NCBI GenBank assembly: GCA_036502625.1
Contig: DASXYG010000075.1
Span: 1 to 29,444, forward strand
From: DASXYG01 sp036502625
GTDB lineage: Bacteria > Actinomycetota > Actinomycetes > Streptosporangiales > Streptosporangiaceae
Direction of reading: 5' to 3'
DNA: 29,444 bases
Positions 15,153 to 23,595 of this stretch are shown here, piece by piece (position 1 is the first letter of the stretch; each line of letters begins with the position of its first letter). A program made the position numbers and the translations under genes. The notes under the pieces were generated by a model. The model made no database searches. It saw only the letters and a list, made by a program, of their open reading frames with translations, and had not been told where the DNA came from.

Positions 15153-16841
15153 TCATCGGGGGTCCTCTTGGGGTGTGTTGTCGGTGGGTTCGCGGGGTGG
15201 GAAGAGGCCGGTGGGGTGGCCGCGGCCGTCCCAGTTGAGGAGGTTGACGCGGCCGGTTGGGCCGGAGGTGTCGGGGACGTCGTCGGTGGACTGGCGTTGG
15301 CGCAGGCCGTGGAAGGACTCGATGGTCACCGGGACGGGGCGGCCGGACGCCTCGCCGAAGGGGCCGGAGCCCAGGCCGCCCATTCCGGGGCCGCCCTCGA
15401 CGTCCAGGGAGCACGGGGTCTCCTCGGCGCCGGGCATGCCGCCCTCAGCGTGGGCGGTCGGTACGACGTACCTGTCCTCGTACTTCGCGATCGCCAGCAG
15501 CCGGTACATCGCCTCGACCTGCTCGCCCGTCATGCCGACCCGCGCGGCGATGTCCTCGTCGGCGGGCTCGCCGAGGTTGAGGCGGCGCATGTACGCGCGC
15601 ATCGCGGCCAGCTTCCGCAGGGCGGCGTCCACCGGCGCGGCGTCGCCCGCGGTGAACAGTTCCGCCAGGTAGTCGACCGGGATGCGCAGCGTCTCGATCG
15701 CGCCGAACAGGTTGTCCACGTCCTCGCCGTCGTGGCCGCTGCCGCTCAGCGCCTCGGTGACCGGCGACAGCGGCGGCACGTACCAGACCATCGGCATCGT
15801 GCGGTACTCCGGATGCAGCGGCAGCGCGATCTTGTAGTCGGCGATCAGCCGGTGGACGGGGGACCGGCGCGCCGCGTCGATCCAGTCCTCGGGCACCCCG
15901 TCGCGGCGCGCCTGCTCGGCCACCTCCGGGTCACGGGGATCGCGGAACACCCCGAGCTGCGCGGTGTACAGCTCTTTCTCGTCCCGTACGGACGCCGCCT
16001 CGGTGACCGCGTCGGAGTCGTACAGCAGCACCCCGAGGTAGCGCAGCCGCCCCACGCAGGTCTCCGAGCACACCGTGGGCAGCCCCACCTCGATGCGCGG
16101 GTAGCAGAACGTGCACTTCTCGGCCTTGCCGGTGCGGTGGTTGAAGTACACCTTCTTGTACGGGCACCCGGTGACGCACATGCGCCAGCCGCGGCAGCGG
16201 TCCTGGTCGACCAGCACGATGCCGTCCTCGCTGCGCTTGTACATCGCCCCGGACGGGCAGCTCGCCACGCACGACGGGTTGAGGCAGTGCTCGCAGATGC
16301 GCGGCAGGTAGAACATGAACGCCCGCTCGAAGTCCAGCTTCACCTGGTCGCCGATCTTCTCCACGATCGGGTCGCGGGACGCCAGCTCCGGCCCGCCGCC
16401 GAGGTCGTCGTCCCAGTTCGCGGACCACTCGACGCGCATCGGCTCGCCGCTGATCAGCGAACGCGGCGGCGCGACCGGCACGTCGTCCTGCAGCGGCGCG
16501 GACGTGAGGTTGGCGTAGTCGTACGTCCAGGGCTCGTAGTAGTCCGACAGCGACGGCAGCCGCGGGTTCGCGAAGATCGTCGCGAGCTTGCGCCAGCGCC
16601 CGCCCCCGCGCGGCACGAGCCGCCCCGCGCGGGTCAGCCGCCAGCCGCCGCGCCACCGCTCCTGGTCCTCGTACCGGCGCGGATACCCCTGCCCCGGCCG
16701 GGTCTCCACGTTGTTGAACCAGACGTACTCGACGCCCGCGCGGTTGGTCCACGTCTGCTTGCACGTCACCGAGCACGTGTGGCAGCCGATGCACTTGTCG
16801 AGGTTCATCACCATGGCCACCTGCGCCCGGATGTGCACCAT
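15153..16841 (-). CDS. narH: Respiratory nitrate reductase beta subunit (iron-sulfur)
   Basis: NarH carries electrons from NarI to NarG through four iron-sulfur clusters at the cytosolic membrane face. All cluster motifs are visible in this 562-residue protein. CIGCHTCSVTC spans 17-27, CEHCLNPSCVASC spans 183-195, and CRGWRMCVTGC spans 216-226, with Trp219 marking the usual [3Fe-4S] site. CTFC at 243-246 and C258/C262 complete them. The ATG at 16839-16841 overlaps the narG stop. It is about 50 residues longer than E. coli NarH because of a Pro/Gly-rich C-terminal tail (about 500-562). The same frame stays open far upstream inside narG, but that is a shadow. Confidence 0.97.
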   Translation of the reverse strand: MVHIRAQVAMVMNLDKCIGCHTCSVTCKQTWTNRAGVEYVWFNNVETRPGQGYPRRYEDQERWRGGWRLTRAGRLVPRGGGRWRKLATIFANPRLPSLSDYYEPWTYDYANLTSAPLQDDVPVAPPRSLISGEPMRVEWSANWDDDLGGGPELASRDPIVEKIGDQVKLDFERAFMFYLPRICEHCLNPSCVASCPSGAMYKRSEDGIVLVDQDRCRGWRMCVTGCPYKKVYFNHRTGKAEKCTFCYPRIEVGLPTVCSETCVGRLRYLGVLLYDSDAVTEAASVRDEKELYTAQLGVFRDPRDPEVAEQARRDGVPEDWIDAARRSPVHRLIADYKIALPLHPEYRTMPMVWYVPPLSPVTEALSGSGHDGEDVDNLFGAIETLRIPVDYLAELFTAGDAAPVDAALRKLAAMRAYMRRLNLGEPADEDIAARVGMTGEQVEAMYRLLAIAKYEDRYVVPTAHAEGGMPGAEETPCSLDVEGGPGMGGLGSGPFGEASGRPVPVTIESFHGLRQRQSTDDVPDTSGPTGRVNLLNWDGRGHPTGLFPPREPTDNTPQEDPR

Positions 16842-19800
16842 CAGTACTCCACCTCCTGGCGGCGCCGGCGGATGACCGTCACCTCGTCGCGCTGGTTGCC
16901 GGTCGGGCCGAGGTAGTTGAAGCCGAAGCAGAGCTGCGCGTACCCGCCGATGAGGTGGGTGGGCTTCACGAACAGCCGGGTCAGCGAGTTGTGGATGCCG
17001 CCCCGGTAGCCGGTGGTCTGCGACTTCGGCACGTCGATGACGCGCTCCTGCGCGTGGTACATGTACGCGGTGCCGGCCGGCATGCGGTGCGAGACGACGG
17101 CGCGGGCGACCACCACGCCGTTGCGGTTGACGGCCTCGATCCACTCGTTGTCCGCGACCCCGATCGCGGCCGCGTCGGCGGGGGCGATCCAGATGGTCGG
17201 CCCGCCGCGCGACAGCGTCAGCATCAGCAGGTTGTCCTGGTACTCCGAGTGGATCGACCACTTGGAGTGCGGCGTCAGGTAGCGCAGCGCGATGCCCAGC
17301 TCGCCGGACTCCCCGAGGCGCGGCTCGCCGAACAGCCGGCGGATGTCCAGCGGCGGCCGGTACACCGGGAGCTGCTCGCCCATCTCGGCCATCCACTCGT
17401 GGTCGAGGTAGAAGTGCTGCCGCCCGGTGAGCGTGTGCCATGGCTTGTCGTACTCGACGTTGATCGTGAACGGGGAGTACCGCCGGTCCGGCGCCTCCGT
17501 ACCGGACCATTCGGGGCTGGGGCCGACGGGTACGGGGCGCGCCTGCGTGTCGGCGAAGGTGATCCGGCGTTCCGCGCCGCGTTCGGCCAGCTCCGAGAAG
17601 TCGCCGCCGGTACGGGCGCCGAGCTGGGCGAACCCCTCGGCGGCCAGCCGTCCGTTGGTGGTGCCGGACAGCGCCAGGATCGCCTCGCACATGCGGGCCT
17701 CGGTGTCCAGCCGCGGCCGCCCGGCGGCCGGGTTCGCGCCGTCGCCGCCGCCGGACGGCACCGCGCCGTTGCGCCGCGCCAGCCAGCCGATCTCCTGCTT
17801 CGGGTGGAACGTCACGCCCTTGACCGGCAGCCCCTTGGCCTCCGCGAGCGGCCCCAGGGCGGCCATCCGTGCGGCCACCCCCGCGTAGTCGCGGCGCACC
17901 ACGGTCACGGCCGGCATCGTGCGGCCGGGCACGCACGGCGCGTCGCCGTCGCGCCAGTCGCGGACGACGCCGCCCGGCTGCGCGGTCTCGCCGGGCGTGT
18001 CGTGGGTGAGCGCGGTGGCGATGAGGTCGTCGCGGGTGCCGAGGTGGGCGGCGGCCAGCTTGGAGAAGGCCGCGGCGATGGAGTGGAACGCGGCGAAGTC
18101 CGTACGCGCCTGCCAGGGCGGGTCGATGGCCGGGTTGAACGCGTGCACGAACGGGTGCATGTCGGTGCTGGACAGGTCGTGCTTCTCGTACCAGGTGGCG
18201 GCGGGGAGCACGACGTCGGAGAACAGCGTCGTGGACGTCATGCGGAAGTCCAGCGAGACGAGCATGTCGAGCTTTCCGCGCGGCGCCTCGTCCCGCCAGG
18301 CGACGTCGCGCGGGCGGAGGTCCGCGGGCGTCTCCTCGGCGCGCAGGTTGGACCGCGCGCCCAGCAGGTGGGTCAGGAAGTACTCGTTGCCCTTCGCCGA
18401 GGATCCGAGCAGGTTGGCGCGCCACACGGTGAGCACGCGCGGCCAGTTCTCCGGCGCGTCGGGATCCTCGCCGGCGAACCGCAGCCGTCCGGCGGCCAGC
18501 TCGGCGACGACGTGCTCGCCGGGTTCGCGGCCGGCCGCGCGCGCCTCGTCGGCCAGGTCGAGGGGGTTGCGGTCGAACGTCGGGTACGACGGCATCCAGC
18601 CGAGCCGCGCCGACTGCGCGACCAGGTCCGCGGTGTGCCGCCCGGCGAACAGGCCCCGGTTCAGCGGCGAGGCGAGGGCGTCGGCGCGGTAGCCGTCGTA
18701 CCGCCACTGGTCGGTGTGCAGGTACCAGTACGCGGCGCCGGGCGCCTGCCGGGTGGGCCGCGCCCAGTCGAGGCCGAACGCGAGCTGCGCCCAGCCGGTG
18801 AACGGCCGCGTCTTCTCCTGCCCGACGTAGTGCGCCCAGCCGCCGCCGTTGACGCCCTGGCAGCCGGTCAGCATGAGCAGCGCGAGGAACGTGCGGTACA
18901 TCGCGTCGGAATGGAACCAGTGGTTGGTGCCCGCCCCCAGGATGATCATGGCGCGGCCGCCGCTGGCCTCGGCCGTGTGCGCGAACTCCCGCGCCACCCG
19001 TACGGCCTGCGCGGCCGGCACCGAGGTGATCTCCGCCTGCCAGGCCGGGGTGTACGGCACGGAGGCGTCGTCGTAGCCGGCCGGCCAGGTGCCCGGCAGA
19101 CCCGGCCTGGACACGCCGTACTGCGCGAGCATCAGGTCGTACACCGTGGTCACGAGGTGGCCGCCGACCGTGCGGACGGGGACGCCGCGGGTCAGCGCCG
19201 CGCCCTCGGCCTCCGTGCCGGTGTCGCCCGGTACGTCGAAGCGCGGCAGGTCCACCTCGCGCGCGGACCCGTCGCCGTACACGCTCAGTCGCGGCACGAC
19301 GTCGCCGAGCCGCAGGTTCCAGCGGCCTGCGCCGTCGTCGGTCCAGCGGAACCCCAGCGAGCCGTCCGGCACGACCGGGGCGCCCGTACGGTCGTCCAGC
19401 AGCACGGTCTTCCAGGCGTCGGCGTCCTCGGCCTCGCCGCCGGCCAGGTCGGCGGCGGTGAGGAACGCGCCGGGCACCAGGCGGCCGTCGCGGTCGGCCA
19501 GCTTCACCAGGAACGGCAGGTCGGTGTAGCGCGAGATGTAGTCGCGGAACGCCGGCACGTCCCGGTCGACCAGGAACTCCTTCAGCACGACGTGCCCCAT
19601 GGCCATGGCCAGCGCGCCGTCGGTGCCCGGCTGCGGCGCCAGCCACTCGTCGGCGAACTTCGCGGCGTCGGCGTAGTCGGGCGCGACCACCACGACCTTC
19701 TGCCCCCGGTAGCGCGCCTCGGCCATCCAGTGGGCGTCCGGCGTACGGGTGACCGGCACGTTCGAGCCCCACAGCACGAGGTACGCGGCGTCCCACCAGT

Positions 19801-20605
19801 CCGCGGACTCCGGCACGTCCGTCTGGTCGCCCCACACCTGCGGCGAGGCCACCGGCAGGTCGGCGTACCAGTCGTAGAACGACAGCATCGTGCCGCCGAT
19901 CATCGACACGAACCGCGAGCCCACGGCGTGCGAGGCCATCGACATCGCAGGGATCGGGGAGAACCCGGCGACCCGGTCCGGGCCGTACGCCTTGATCGTG
20001 TGGACGTGCGCGGCGGCGATCATCTCGGTGGCCTCGTCCCAGGTCACCCGGACCAGCCCGCCGCGGCCGCGCTCCCCGGTGTAGCGGGCGCGGCGCACCG
20101 GGTCACCGGTGATCTCCGCCCAGGCGTCCACCGGGTCGCCGAGCCGCGCCCGCGCCTCCCGGTACATCTCGACCAGCGAGCCGCGCGCGTACGGGTACCG
20201 CACGCGCGTCGGCGAGTACGTGTACCAGGAGAACGCGGCGCCGCGCGGGCAGCCGCGCGGCTCGTACTCCGGCCGGTCCGGGCCGACGGACGGGTAGTCG
20301 GTCTCCTGCGTCTCCCAGGTGATCACGCCGTCCTTGACGTACACCTTCCACGAGCAGGAGCCCGTGCAGTTGACGCCGTGCGTGGACCGGACGACCTTGT
20401 CGTGGCTCCAGCGGTCCCGGTAGAAGACGTCGCCGTCGCGGCCGCCGGCGTACTCGATCGTCCGCAGGTCCCGCGACTCGGCGCCGCGACGGAAGAAGCG
20501 GCCGGCCTCCAGCAGGAGGTCGGCGGCTGACGGCGGGGCGGTTCCTTCGGTGTCGGGCACGCGTGGCCCGTTCCCGATCATGACCGTACGGAAACGAAGT
20601 GTCAC
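16841..20605 (-). CDS. narG: Respiratory nitrate reductase alpha subunit (molybdenum)
   Basis: NarG is the catalytic subunit that reduces nitrate to nitrite at a Mo-bis-MGD centre. It is 1254 residues long, matching the family. The FS0 iron-sulfur site is visible as His76, Cys80, Cys84 (STHGVNCTGSC) and Cys119 (RGCPRGAAF). The molybdenum ligand Asp245 lies in LSFYDWYADLP. Lack of a secretion signal fits the cytosol-facing enzyme. The GTG at 20603-20605 is the longest start; ATG at 20579-20581 (MIGNGPRV) is nearly as likely, and neither has a clear ribosome-binding site. It heads narGHJI and is divergent from narK. Co-location with narK and a flavohemoglobin supports anaerobic or microaerobic nitrate respiration. 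Confidence 0.97.
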   Translation of the reverse strand: MTLRFRTVMIGNGPRVPDTEGTAPPSAADLLLEAGRFFRRGAESRDLRTIEYAGGRDGDVFYRDRWSHDKVVRSTHGVNCTGSCSWKVYVKDGVITWETQETDYPSVGPDRPEYEPRGCPRGAAFSWYTYSPTRVRYPYARGSLVEMYREARARLGDPVDAWAEITGDPVRRARYTGERGRGGLVRVTWDEATEMIAAAHVHTIKAYGPDRVAGFSPIPAMSMASHAVGSRFVSMIGGTMLSFYDWYADLPVASPQVWGDQTDVPESADWWDAAYLVLWGSNVPVTRTPDAHWMAEARYRGQKVVVVAPDYADAAKFADEWLAPQPGTDGALAMAMGHVVLKEFLVDRDVPAFRDYISRYTDLPFLVKLADRDGRLVPGAFLTAADLAGGEAEDADAWKTVLLDDRTGAPVVPDGSLGFRWTDDGAGRWNLRLGDVVPRLSVYGDGSAREVDLPRFDVPGDTGTEAEGAALTRGVPVRTVGGHLVTTVYDLMLAQYGVSRPGLPGTWPAGYDDASVPYTPAWQAEITSVPAAQAVRVAREFAHTAEASGGRAMIILGAGTNHWFHSDAMYRTFLALLMLTGCQGVNGGGWAHYVGQEKTRPFTGWAQLAFGLDWARPTRQAPGAAYWYLHTDQWRYDGYRADALASPLNRGLFAGRHTADLVAQSARLGWMPSYPTFDRNPLDLADEARAAGREPGEHVVAELAAGRLRFAGEDPDAPENWPRVLTVWRANLLGSSAKGNEYFLTHLLGARSNLRAEETPADLRPRDVAWRDEAPRGKLDMLVSLDFRMTSTTLFSDVVLPAATWYEKHDLSSTDMHPFVHAFNPAIDPPWQARTDFAAFHSIAAAFSKLAAAHLGTRDDLIATALTHDTPGETAQPGGVVRDWRDGDAPCVPGRTMPAVTVVRRDYAGVAARMAALGPLAEAKGLPVKGVTFHPKQEIGWLARRNGAVPSGGGDGANPAAGRPRLDTEARMCEAILALSGTTNGRLAAEGFAQLGARTGGDFSELAERGAERRITFADTQARPVPVGPSPEWSGTEAPDRRYSPFTINVEYDKPWHTLTGRQHFYLDHEWMAEMGEQLPVYRPPLDIRRLFGEPRLGESGELGIALRYLTPHSKWSIHSEYQDNLLMLTLSRGGPTIWIAPADAAAIGVADNEWIEAVNRNGVVVARAVVSHRMPAGTAYMYHAQERVIDVPKSQTTGYRGGIHNSLTRLFVKPTHLIGGYAQLCFGFNYLGPTGNQRDEVTVIRRRRQEVEY

Positions 20606-20662
20606 GCACGGTGATCATTGGGAATAGGAACCGAGATCAGACGGCCGGCGAGGGGGAACGGG
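20582..20662. promoter_or_regulatory. Compact divergent narG/narK control region
   Basis: Only 57 bases separate the outermost narG start from the narK ATG (81 if narG starts at 20581), so both promoters must be packed here or overlap narG. A small inverted repeat TCAC-N5-GTGA lies at 20602-20614, and A/T-rich GGGAATAGGAAC follows at 20620-20631. The narK ribosome-binding site GAGGGGG is at about 20650-20656. No known Fnr or NarL site can be claimed. Confidence 0.4.
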
Positions 20663-21994
20663 ATGGCGCAGACAACGCGGTTGCCGGGGCGGTTCCCGGC
20701 CGGGCGCGGCGTGAACCTCGGGCTCGCCACGGCGGCGTTCGCCGTCAACTTCTGGGCGTGGAACCTGCTCGGGCCGCTGTCCGCCTCGTACACGGCGCTG
20801 CTGCACCTCAACCCGACGCAGGTCGCGCTGCTCGTCGCCGTGCCGGTGCTGGTCGGCTCGCTGGGGCGCATCCCCGCCGGCGCGCTGACCGACCGGATCG
20901 GCGGGCGGCTGACGTTCGCGATCGTCAGCTTCATGACGATCCTGCCGGTGCTGTTCGTCGGCTACGCGAGCACGTACGGCGCGCTGCTGGTCGGCGGGTT
21001 CTTCCTCGGCCTCGGCGGCACGACGTTCGCCATCGGCATCCCGTTCGTCAACGCCTGGTACCCGCCCGAGCGGCGCGGCTTCGCGACCGGCGTGTTCGGC
21101 ATGGGCATGGGCGGCACGGCGCTGTCCGCGTTCTTCACGCCGCGGCTCGCCGACGCGATCGGCCGCGGCGCCACCCACGTGATCGTCGCCGTCGCGCTGG
21201 CCGCCGTCGGCGTGCTCATGCTGGTCGGCGCCAGGAACGCGCCCGCGTGGGAGCCGTCCGCGGCGTCCATCCCGCAGCGGCTCGGCGCCGTCCTGCACCT
21301 GCGCGCCACCTGGCAGGGGTGCTTCCTGTACGCGGTCTGCTTCGGCGGGTTCGTCGCGTTCACCACGTACCTGCCGACGCTGCTGAAGGAGCTGTACGGG
21401 CTGGACCAGTCGGGCGCGGGGCTGCGCACGGCCGGGTTCGCGATGGCCGCCGTGGTGGCCCGCGCGCTCGGCGGCACCCTGTCGGACCGGATCGGGCCGC
21501 GCCGCGTGCTGATGTGGTCGTTCGTGCCCACCGGGGTGCTGGCGATCGTCATCGCGTTCGGCCCGCCGCTCGAGGTGCCCGCCGGCATCGCGTACGTGCT
21601 GCTCGCCTTCTCCCTCGGCCTCGGCACCGGCGCGGTGTTCGCGCTGATCGGGCAGGTCGTTGACCCCACGAAGGTGGGCGGCGTCACCGGGTTCGTCGGC
21701 GCGGCCGGCGGGCTCGGCGGGTACTTCCCGCCGCTGGTCATGGGCGCGGTGTACCAGGCCACCGGGTCGTACGCGATCGGCTTGATGCTGCTGTCCGACG
21801 TCGCGTTCGCCGCCGCCGTGTTCGTCTGGCTCGCGTTCTCCGCCGCGCGGCAGGACGAGGCCGGTACGGATTCGGGCGCGGGCGCGGTGCCGCAGGCGGC
21901 GCCGCCCGTACGCCCCGAGGTGCCCGGTGCGCGGGCTCCGGAGCCGGGTGGCCCGTACACCGCGGCGGGCGGCGAGCGCCCGGACGTGCCGTAG
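20663..21994 (+). CDS. narK: Nitrate/nitrite transporter of the major facilitator superfamily
   Basis: This integral membrane transporter of 443 residues probably imports nitrate and/or exports nitrite for the adjacent nitrate reductase. It shows about twelve hydrophobic segments. The NarK-type glycine-rich block FFLGLGGTTFAIGIPFVNAW is followed by YPPERRGFATGVFGMGMGGTA, and the second-half counterpart is GGVTGFVGAAGGLGGYFPPL. The C-terminal 40 residues are a Pro/Gly/Ala-rich hydrophilic tail. I chose ATG 20663, which follows GAGGGGG; an in-frame TTG at 20618 would add 15 residues but lacks such a site. It is divergent from narG. NarK1 (proton symport) versus NarK2 (antiport) type cannot be told by eye. 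Confidence 0.93.
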   Translation: MAQTTRLPGRFPAGRGVNLGLATAAFAVNFWAWNLLGPLSASYTALLHLNPTQVALLVAVPVLVGSLGRIPAGALTDRIGGRLTFAIVSFMTILPVLFVGYASTYGALLVGGFFLGLGGTTFAIGIPFVNAWYPPERRGFATGVFGMGMGGTALSAFFTPRLADAIGRGATHVIVAVALAAVGVLMLVGARNAPAWEPSAASIPQRLGAVLHLRATWQGCFLYAVCFGGFVAFTTYLPTLLKELYGLDQSGAGLRTAGFAMAAVVARALGGTLSDRIGPRRVLMWSFVPTGVLAIVIAFGPPLEVPAGIAYVLLAFSLGLGTGAVFALIGQVVDPTKVGGVTGFVGAAGGLGGYFPPLVMGAVYQATGSYAIGLMLLSDVAFAAAVFVWLAFSAARQDEAGTDSGAGAVPQAAPPVRPEVPGARAPEPGGPYTAAGGERPDVP

Positions 21995-22088
21995 CGACCA
22001 GGGTTTTTACCGAACGTTGCCGTACGGCGCGCGGCGATCACCGTCCGTGCGGACCGCGGAGGCGGCATGCTTGACCGGACGGGGACCG

Positions 22089-22100
22089 GTTCCGCGGAAC
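22089..22100. promoter_or_regulatory. 12-base perfect palindrome before a lipoprotein gene
   Basis: GTTCCGCGGAAC at 22089-22100 is a perfect palindrome ending 10 bases before the ATG at 22111, with the G-rich ribosome-binding segment directly after it. It could be an operator or a leader hairpin that controls translation. Confidence 0.4.
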
Positions 22101-22110
22101 GGGGGGCATC

Positions 22111-22728
22111 ATGTTCAGCAGGCCGATCATCGCCGTCGCCGGGGGCTGCGCCGCGGTCGCGCTGCTGGCGTCCGGCTGCGGCACGGGCGGCGGCGACAGC
22201 ACGACGGTGACCACCTCACCCGGCCCGGCGAGCAGCGCGCCGACCGGATCCGCCGGCGGCGCCAAGGGTTCCGCGGCCAACGGCGGCACCTCCGCGTGCG
22301 GCACGTCCGCGCTGCGTGCGCGGCTGAGCATGGGCGGCGTCGCCGCGGGCAACCGCTTCGGCACGCTCGTCCTCACCAACACCGGCCCCGCCGCCTGCCA
22401 CACGTACGGCTACCCGGGCCTCCAGCTCACCGGCGGCGGCAACCCGCCCACCCACGCCACGCGCGAGTCCGCGGACGGCCCGCCGAAGCGCGTCACGCTC
22501 AAGCCCGGCGGCAGCGCCTGGTCGCGCCTCCAGTGGGGCGCCGTGGCCGGCACCGGCGACAAGCAGACCGGCGACTGCCAGCCCACCGCGGCGGACCTGC
22601 GGGTCACCCCGCCGGACCAGCGCGCCTTCCTGACCGTGAAGTGGTCGTACGGCCCGGTCTGCGAGCGCGGCACCATCCGCGTCGACCCGCTGCGCCCCGG
22701 CGACCACGACCCGCGCTCCGCGCAGTGA
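22111..22728 (+). CDS. Secreted lipoprotein with DUF4232-like domain
   Basis: This 205-residue protein is exported and lipid-anchored. Residues 1-22 are a signal peptide with lipobox LASGC, the lipidated Cys being residue 23. A low-complexity Ser/Thr/Gly/Pro linker (about 24-58) leads to a beta-rich domain of the DUF4232 type found in many actinobacterial lipoproteins. Landmarks are NRFGTLVLTNTGPAACHTYGYPGLQL and a C-terminal FLTVKWSYGPVCERGTIRV. Cysteines in the domain probably pair outside the cell. The function of this domain is not known. It follows narK by 116 bases but has its own ribosome-binding site and palindrome. It converges with the next gene, 12 bases apart. Confidence 0.88.
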   Translation: MFSRPIIAVAGGCAAVALLASGCGTGGGDSTTVTTSPGPASSAPTGSAGGAKGSAANGGTSACGTSALRARLSMGGVAAGNRFGTLVLTNTGPAACHTYGYPGLQLTGGGNPPTHATRESADGPPKRVTLKPGGSAWSRLQWGAVAGTGDKQTGDCQPTAADLRVTPPDQRAFLTVKWSYGPVCERGTIRVDPLRPGDHDPRSAQ

Positions 22729-22740
22729 GCCGCACGCCGG

Positions 22741-23547
22741 TCACGAACCCGGCGGCAGGTCGAACGCCAGCGTGAGGTTCGAGACCTGGGCGATGAGCGT
22801 GCCGTCGCCGACCGCGATCTGCGTCCCGGCTCCGGTGTTGTCGGACGGCATCACACGTTCACCGGCACCAGGCAGGAACGCCGCCGTACGGATCGTCCGG
22901 CCGGTCCGCCGGTCGCGGGCCGTCAACCCGGGGCGCTGCCCGGTCCGGTAGGCGAACCGATGGCTCGTGGCGGCCTCGCGCGCCGCCGCAATGGGGGTCT
23001 GCTCCCCGCCGTCCGGGTTCGCCGGGTCGTCGTGCATGCACGTCCACACGACCTGACCATCGCTTACGCGCAGCGCGCCCATCCGCACCCCGAACGACGC
23101 CCCCTGGTCATCGTCGTCGCGCATTGGCGCGGTGACGACCACCGTGCCGTCGAGGACCCCGGACAGCGCGACGGGCGCGTACTGGAAGACGCCGTCGGCC
23201 ATCTGGGCGACGCCGACGCCATTGGTGATGATGCCGTGCGACGCCGCCCAGCGCAGCCGCCCGAGTGCCGGACCACCCGGGTAGCGCCGCGCCGCTGCGA
23301 GCACACGGCGCGCCGGCGCGGGGCCGGCACCGCTTTCCGGGGCGGGCGGCGCGTAGACGGCGCGATCGCGCGGGACGCCGTCGGCGAAGGCACGGTCGAC
23401 GCGGAACGTCCGGTAGTCCCCGTGGCAGGGGCCGCCGGCATGGTCCGGCCGCCAGACCAGCCAGGCGCCGCCCGCAGCCACCACCACGACGATGGCCGCG
23501 GCGGCCACCTTCCCCTTGGTCCCCGCCAATAGCCGTAAACCCATCAT
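22741..23547 (-). CDS. Membrane-anchored protein of unknown function, possibly a partial PQQ-type beta-propeller
   Basis: This encodes 268 residues. A single hydrophobic helix at about 14-32 (VAAAAIVVVVAAGGAWLVW) acts as signal anchor, with the rest probably outside the cell. The body has repeated short beta-strand patterns such as DGTVVVTAPMR, GALRVSDGQVVW and GLTARDRRTGRTIRTAAF. These recall PQQ-like or WD-like propeller blades, but there are too few for a whole propeller. Whether it is a shortened relative or another fold is unclear. The ATG at 23545-23547 follows AAGGGGAT; a second ATG follows directly. Minus-strand TAGCGT at 23577-23582 is a candidate -10 box. Confidence 0.75.
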   Translation of the reverse strand: MMGLRLLAGTKGKVAAAAIVVVVAAGGAWLVWRPDHAGGPCHGDYRTFRVDRAFADGVPRDRAVYAPPAPESGAGPAPARRVLAAARRYPGGPALGRLRWAASHGIITNGVGVAQMADGVFQYAPVALSGVLDGTVVVTAPMRDDDDQGASFGVRMGALRVSDGQVVWTCMHDDPANPDGGEQTPIAAAREAATSHRFAYRTGQRPGLTARDRRTGRTIRTAAFLPGAGERVMPSDNTGAGTQIAVGDGTLIAQVSNLTLAFDLPPGS

Positions 23548-23576
23548 GATCCCCTTCGGCCCGTACCGGATGCGGG

Positions 23577-23582
23577 ACGCTA
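23577..23582 (-). promoter_or_regulatory. Candidate -10 box of the membrane-anchored protein gene
   Basis: Reads TAGCGT on the minus strand, 29 bases before the start at 23547 and just after the stop of the upstream C45 gene. It suggests an independent promoter rather than pure read-through. Confidence 0.35.
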
Positions 23583-23595
23583 CCAGGGCCGATGA

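Noticed and set aside
15153..19835. narH frame extending far upstream, as if a narG-narH fusion
   Set aside because: The extra part is a shifted reading of narG. NarH begins normally at MVHIRAQVAM, with its ATG overlapping the narG stop.
16955..20530. Long plus-strand frame antisense to narG
   Set aside because: The translation is dominated by Val, Arg, Gly, His and Asp as expected for the complement of GC-rich codons, while narG on the other strand has all its cofactor ligands.
20602..20614. TCAC-N5-GTGA as a Crp/Fnr site between narG and narK
   Set aside because: The arms are only four bases, the orientation is opposite to the Crp/Fnr consensus (GTGA-N6-TCAC) and the spacing differs. It is kept only as a minor dyad.
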